NCBI RefSeq assembly: GCF_032598785.1
Contig: NZ_CP102984.1
Length of the DNA stretch: 64,000 bases
Origin: Terrisporobacter petrolearius
GTDB taxonomy: Bacteria > Bacillota > Clostridia > Peptostreptococcales > Peptostreptococcaceae
Strand: one strand, 5' to 3'
The translations under genes were made by a program, and so were the position numbers. Every line of letters begins with the position of its first letter. The stretch's first letter is position 1. A model generated the notes under the pieces. The model worked only from the letters and a program-made list of their open reading frames with translations, had not been told where the DNA came from and ran no database searches. Shown here piece by piece: positions 61,967 through 64,000 of the stretch.

Positions 61967-62590
61967 ATGAATATTTTAAATATAAATAGTGGTAATACTC
62001 TGTTAAAAGGTTACAACTGTAGTTCTTTAAAAAAAATACAAACTAATGGTGTTAACAATAAAAACATAGATATATCATCAAAAGAATTACATGTTATTAG
62101 TAAAGGTAAACATTTAGCTAGAGAAAACTTAGACGCTACATACAATTCAAGTATAAATAAAAAACTCCAAGAGTCTTTGGAGCATAAATTATCTCAACTT
62201 AGCGAAATAAAAGGCATGATTGAAAATAAAGATAACAAAAATGAAGCATTACTTAGTGAAGGACAGCTTACTCTTGAAGATATAGACAAAAAAATATCTG
62301 AAACTCATATTGAATTAAAGGCCACTAGAAAGTTAGCTAAAGAATTTAGTCAACAGTCAGAAATAATTGATGACAAAATATCTATGTATAAAAAAACATA
62401 TGGTAATGATATGTACAAAATTGCGGAAAAAGAAGTAATTTTAAAAAAAGTCTATGATCTTCGTAACAATCCATTAGTCAAAGAGTTAAAGAATACTTTT
62501 AATGAAGTTATAGAACTTGAATCACAATTAAAAGATAAATTAAATAAAGATAAACCAGAAGATAAAAAAGAAACATATATTACAATTTAA
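61967..62590 (+). CDS. Coiled-coil protein, unknown function
   Basis: 207 residues, soluble and highly charged. The first ~60 residues are polar and Asn/Ser-rich; from about 60 to 200 there are long amphipathic helices (LQESLEHKLSQLSEIKGMIE, IDKKISETHIELKATRKLAK) consistent with a coiled coil. No Cys-based or catalytic motif. The ATG follows GGGGGTG. One of few plus-strand genes. The plan resembles spore, flagellar or cell-surface accessory proteins, but I do not recognise a family. Confidence 0.68.
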   Translation: MNILNINSGNTLLKGYNCSSLKKIQTNGVNNKNIDISSKELHVISKGKHLARENLDATYNSSINKKLQESLEHKLSQLSEIKGMIENKDNKNEALLSEGQLTLEDIDKKISETHIELKATRKLAKEFSQQSEIIDDKISMYKKTYGNDMYKIAEKEVILKKVYDLRNNPLVKELKNTFNEVIELESQLKDKLNKDKPEDKKETYITI

Positions 62591-62631
62591 GAATTGGCTA
62601 TGTTATCTTTCTTCGTGATAAATAAGGCACA

Positions 62632-62689
62632 AAAAATAACCACAGCTTAGCATTGTCAATGTGTTGGATTCTAAGATGTAGTTATTTTT
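62632..62689 (+). terminator. Terminator of the coiled-coil gene
   Basis: AAAAATAAC pairs with GTTATTTTT and inside it CTTAG with CTAAG, with a CATTGTCAATG loop. T-rich on both strands. Confidence 0.65.
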
Positions 62690-62707
62690 ATAGATTACTT
62701 TAAACTG

Positions 62708-62731
62708 TTCGTACTTTATTAAAAGTACGAA
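62708..62731 (-). terminator. Hairpin downstream of the double-GNAT gene
   Basis: TTCGTACTTT and AAAGTACGAA, a 10-bp stem with a short loop, 10 bp after the stop. Little T tract. Confidence 0.55.
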
Positions 62732-62740
62732 TTAGATTTA

Positions 62741-63595
62741 CTATAATTCAAAAACCATTTCATATTGCTTCAGCATTACTTTAAATCCTAATTCAAGCAG
62801 GAAATTCTTCAGAGAAGTACACTGACTATCTACATTAACAACACTAATATTATGTGATTGTGTACTTAGTAATAGTTGTGCAAATATGCTAGTTCCAATC
62901 CCTCTACCTCTATATTTTTTATCTACTGCTATTTGTGGAATATCTCCTGTTTTTTTATCAATGATTCCATATCCAACAATAACATCATTAATTCTTACAA
63001 TAGAATATATAAATGTATCTGACACAGTATTAATTGAGTCAATTGAATTCTGCCATGACGGTTTAAAATCCCAAAACTTTGTTAATTGTATCCAATCATT
63101 TTCATTAATTGAATTAATATATTCAACTTCATATGTTGGTGTATAAGTGAATAATTTTTTATCTAAATTAAAACATTCATACTCTCTTGAAACTTTAAAA
63201 CCTTGTTTTTCATATAGGTGAATTGCAGGTGTGTTTGATTGAATTACTTCAAGTAAATATTGTTTGACTTCCATTTCTTTCAGAGATTGCAAAGCATTTA
63301 AAAACATCTTACTTGATATACCCTTATTTCTATATTCCTTTATAACTCCAGTTCCCGTATCATAAGCAGTTAGCTTCTCATCCCATTGTCTAATTGCATT
63401 TAATAAGAATCCAACTAACATATCATCATCAGATGCACATATTGAAGCTTTTGGAACATAACCTCTTCTTTGAATACTTTGACGTAGCTGTGAAATAGGC
63501 ATATCTAGTTTTACTTCATAATCTGAAAAAGCTTCTACGAATGTACTATGTAATTTTTCAATATCTATATTTTCAAGTGTACTATAATTAATCAT
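62741..63595 (-). CDS. Double GNAT N-acetyltransferase
   Basis: 284 residues with two GNAT modules. The first has TGVIKEYRNKGISSKMFLNA (about 85-105) and NTPAIHLYEKQGF; the second has IAVDKKYRGRGIGTSIFAQL (about 225-245) and LKNFLLELGF. Both acetyl-CoA loops look functional. The start IDIEKLHSTFVEAFSDYEVK is common to a family of clostridial acetyltransferases of unknown substrate. The ATG follows AGGAGAG. Confidence 0.85.
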   Translation of the reverse strand: MINYSTLENIDIEKLHSTFVEAFSDYEVKLDMPISQLRQSIQRRGYVPKASICASDDDMLVGFLLNAIRQWDEKLTAYDTGTGVIKEYRNKGISSKMFLNALQSLKEMEVKQYLLEVIQSNTPAIHLYEKQGFKVSREYECFNLDKKLFTYTPTYEVEYINSINENDWIQLTKFWDFKPSWQNSIDSINTVSDTFIYSIVRINDVIVGYGIIDKKTGDIPQIAVDKKYRGRGIGTSIFAQLLLSTQSHNISVVNVDSQCTSLKNFLLELGFKVMLKQYEMVFEL

Positions 63596-63715
63596 TAATA
63601 ACCTCTCCTAATTGATAAATTTTATATTTTTCGTACTATATTAACATTTGCGAATTTTACTTTATTATATATAATGTTAATTTACCTTCAAATAGTAAAA
63701 TGATTTCATTAGTTT

Positions 63716-63751
63716 AAAGTATAGTATAAATTTAAAGTATAGTATATTATT
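63716..63751. repeat. Short tandem direct repeat
   Basis: TTTAAAGTATAGTATA occurs twice in a row, 19 bp apart, just after the stop of the small frame at 63752. It may be part of a mobile-element end or a protein-binding site. Confidence 0.6.
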
Positions 63752-63910
63752 TTAAGTTAGTTCAATAAGTCTACTTCTAATAGTAGCTCTCGTTATAAGT
63801 GTTTCTTTAGTAGCAACATTCACTAGCATATCTTTGATTGTATCAGTATTTTTATTCTTCTTGCTTAATTGAAGAAATTTAAACCAAGCTAAATAGCCTT
63901 TTAGATTCAT
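63752..63910 (-). pseudogene. Probable transposase C-terminal fragment
   Basis: MNLKGYLAWFKFLQLSKKNK then NTDTIKDMLVNVATKETLIT and RATIRSRLIELT, 52 residues. Upstream the frame opens as KSIPSR after a stop. No ribosome binding site. The sequence and the repeats at its end suggest the C-terminal end of a transposase, but the family cannot be named. The rest of the window to 64000 shows no gene. Confidence 0.4.
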
Positions 63911-64000
63911 TCTAGATGGAATAGATTTTTAAACACTAGTACACTTAATCAAAATAAAATATATCCTCAAACTTTTTATCTAAGGCAATACATAAAATTA

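Noticed and set aside
1..64000. CRISPR array or tRNA/rRNA genes
   Set aside because: No regularly spaced short repeats with unique spacers and no tRNA- or rRNA-like sequence were seen. The only tandem units (41228-41355) are two hairpins 93 bp apart before a HEPN gene, not a CRISPR array.

Overview
The window is AT-rich and almost entirely chromosomal Firmicutes DNA. Strong GGAGG-type ribosome binding sites, GTG/TTG starts, many small membrane proteins and an acetoin-dehydrogenase locus under sigma-54 control point to an anaerobic Clostridia member, most likely Peptostreptococcaceae (Paraclostridium, Paeniclostridium or Clostridioides relatives). The genus is an inference from gene style and was not checked against a database. 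Most genes are on the minus strand. No rRNA, tRNA or CRISPR array was seen.

Layout. 1-3 kb: start of the acetoin dehydrogenase operon (acoA, preceded by a Lin0512-family gene), with a sigma-54 promoter, a perfect-palindrome upstream site and the divergently spaced activator gene acoR. 3-6 kb: an auto-regulated DUF2812/PadR/DUF2812 operon with two identical operators. 6-24 kb: housekeeping and accessory genes (ferredoxin-type aldo/keto reductase, CPBP protease, murJ, BNR-repeat membrane protein, S41 protease, several GNAT acetyltransferases, aminopeptidase P) mixed with decayed paralogues. 24-31 kb: small membrane proteins, lipoproteins, three HTH regulators in or near this stretch, and many gene remnants. 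31-40 kb: AI-2E transporter, TfoX-like, DUF4085, ElaA-type and other GNATs, an HD hydrolase, and a broken tandem duplication involving a VanZ gene.

40-51.5 kb is the most interesting part, a probable defence island. It has an Abi/AbiF-type HEPN protein preceded by two tandem RNA hairpins whose stem differences are compensatory, a 1,211-residue YobI/KAP-like membrane P-loop NTPase, a TerB_N/zinc-ribbon protein, a membrane-protein pair, a wrecked IS3-family element, a second HEPN-like gene and several pseudogenes. The HEPN gene plus its repeat RNA has the layout of a toxin with an RNA antitoxin.

52-64 kb returns to ordinary genes: an OPT oligopeptide transporter overlapping a PqqD-like gene, aldehyde dehydrogenase, a lipoprotein, a DEAD-box helicase (DEVD variant), a cation/proton antiporter, an orphan coiled-coil protein and a double-GNAT protein. 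A structured repeat of about 165 bp occurs four times in the window (about 8.2, 19.2, 57.8 and 60.2 kb), always in the same orientation, and three copies start exactly in the U-tract of a terminator. Another recurring oddity is genes whose conserved reading frame runs upstream to a good ribosome binding site but has no ATG, GTG or TTG there.
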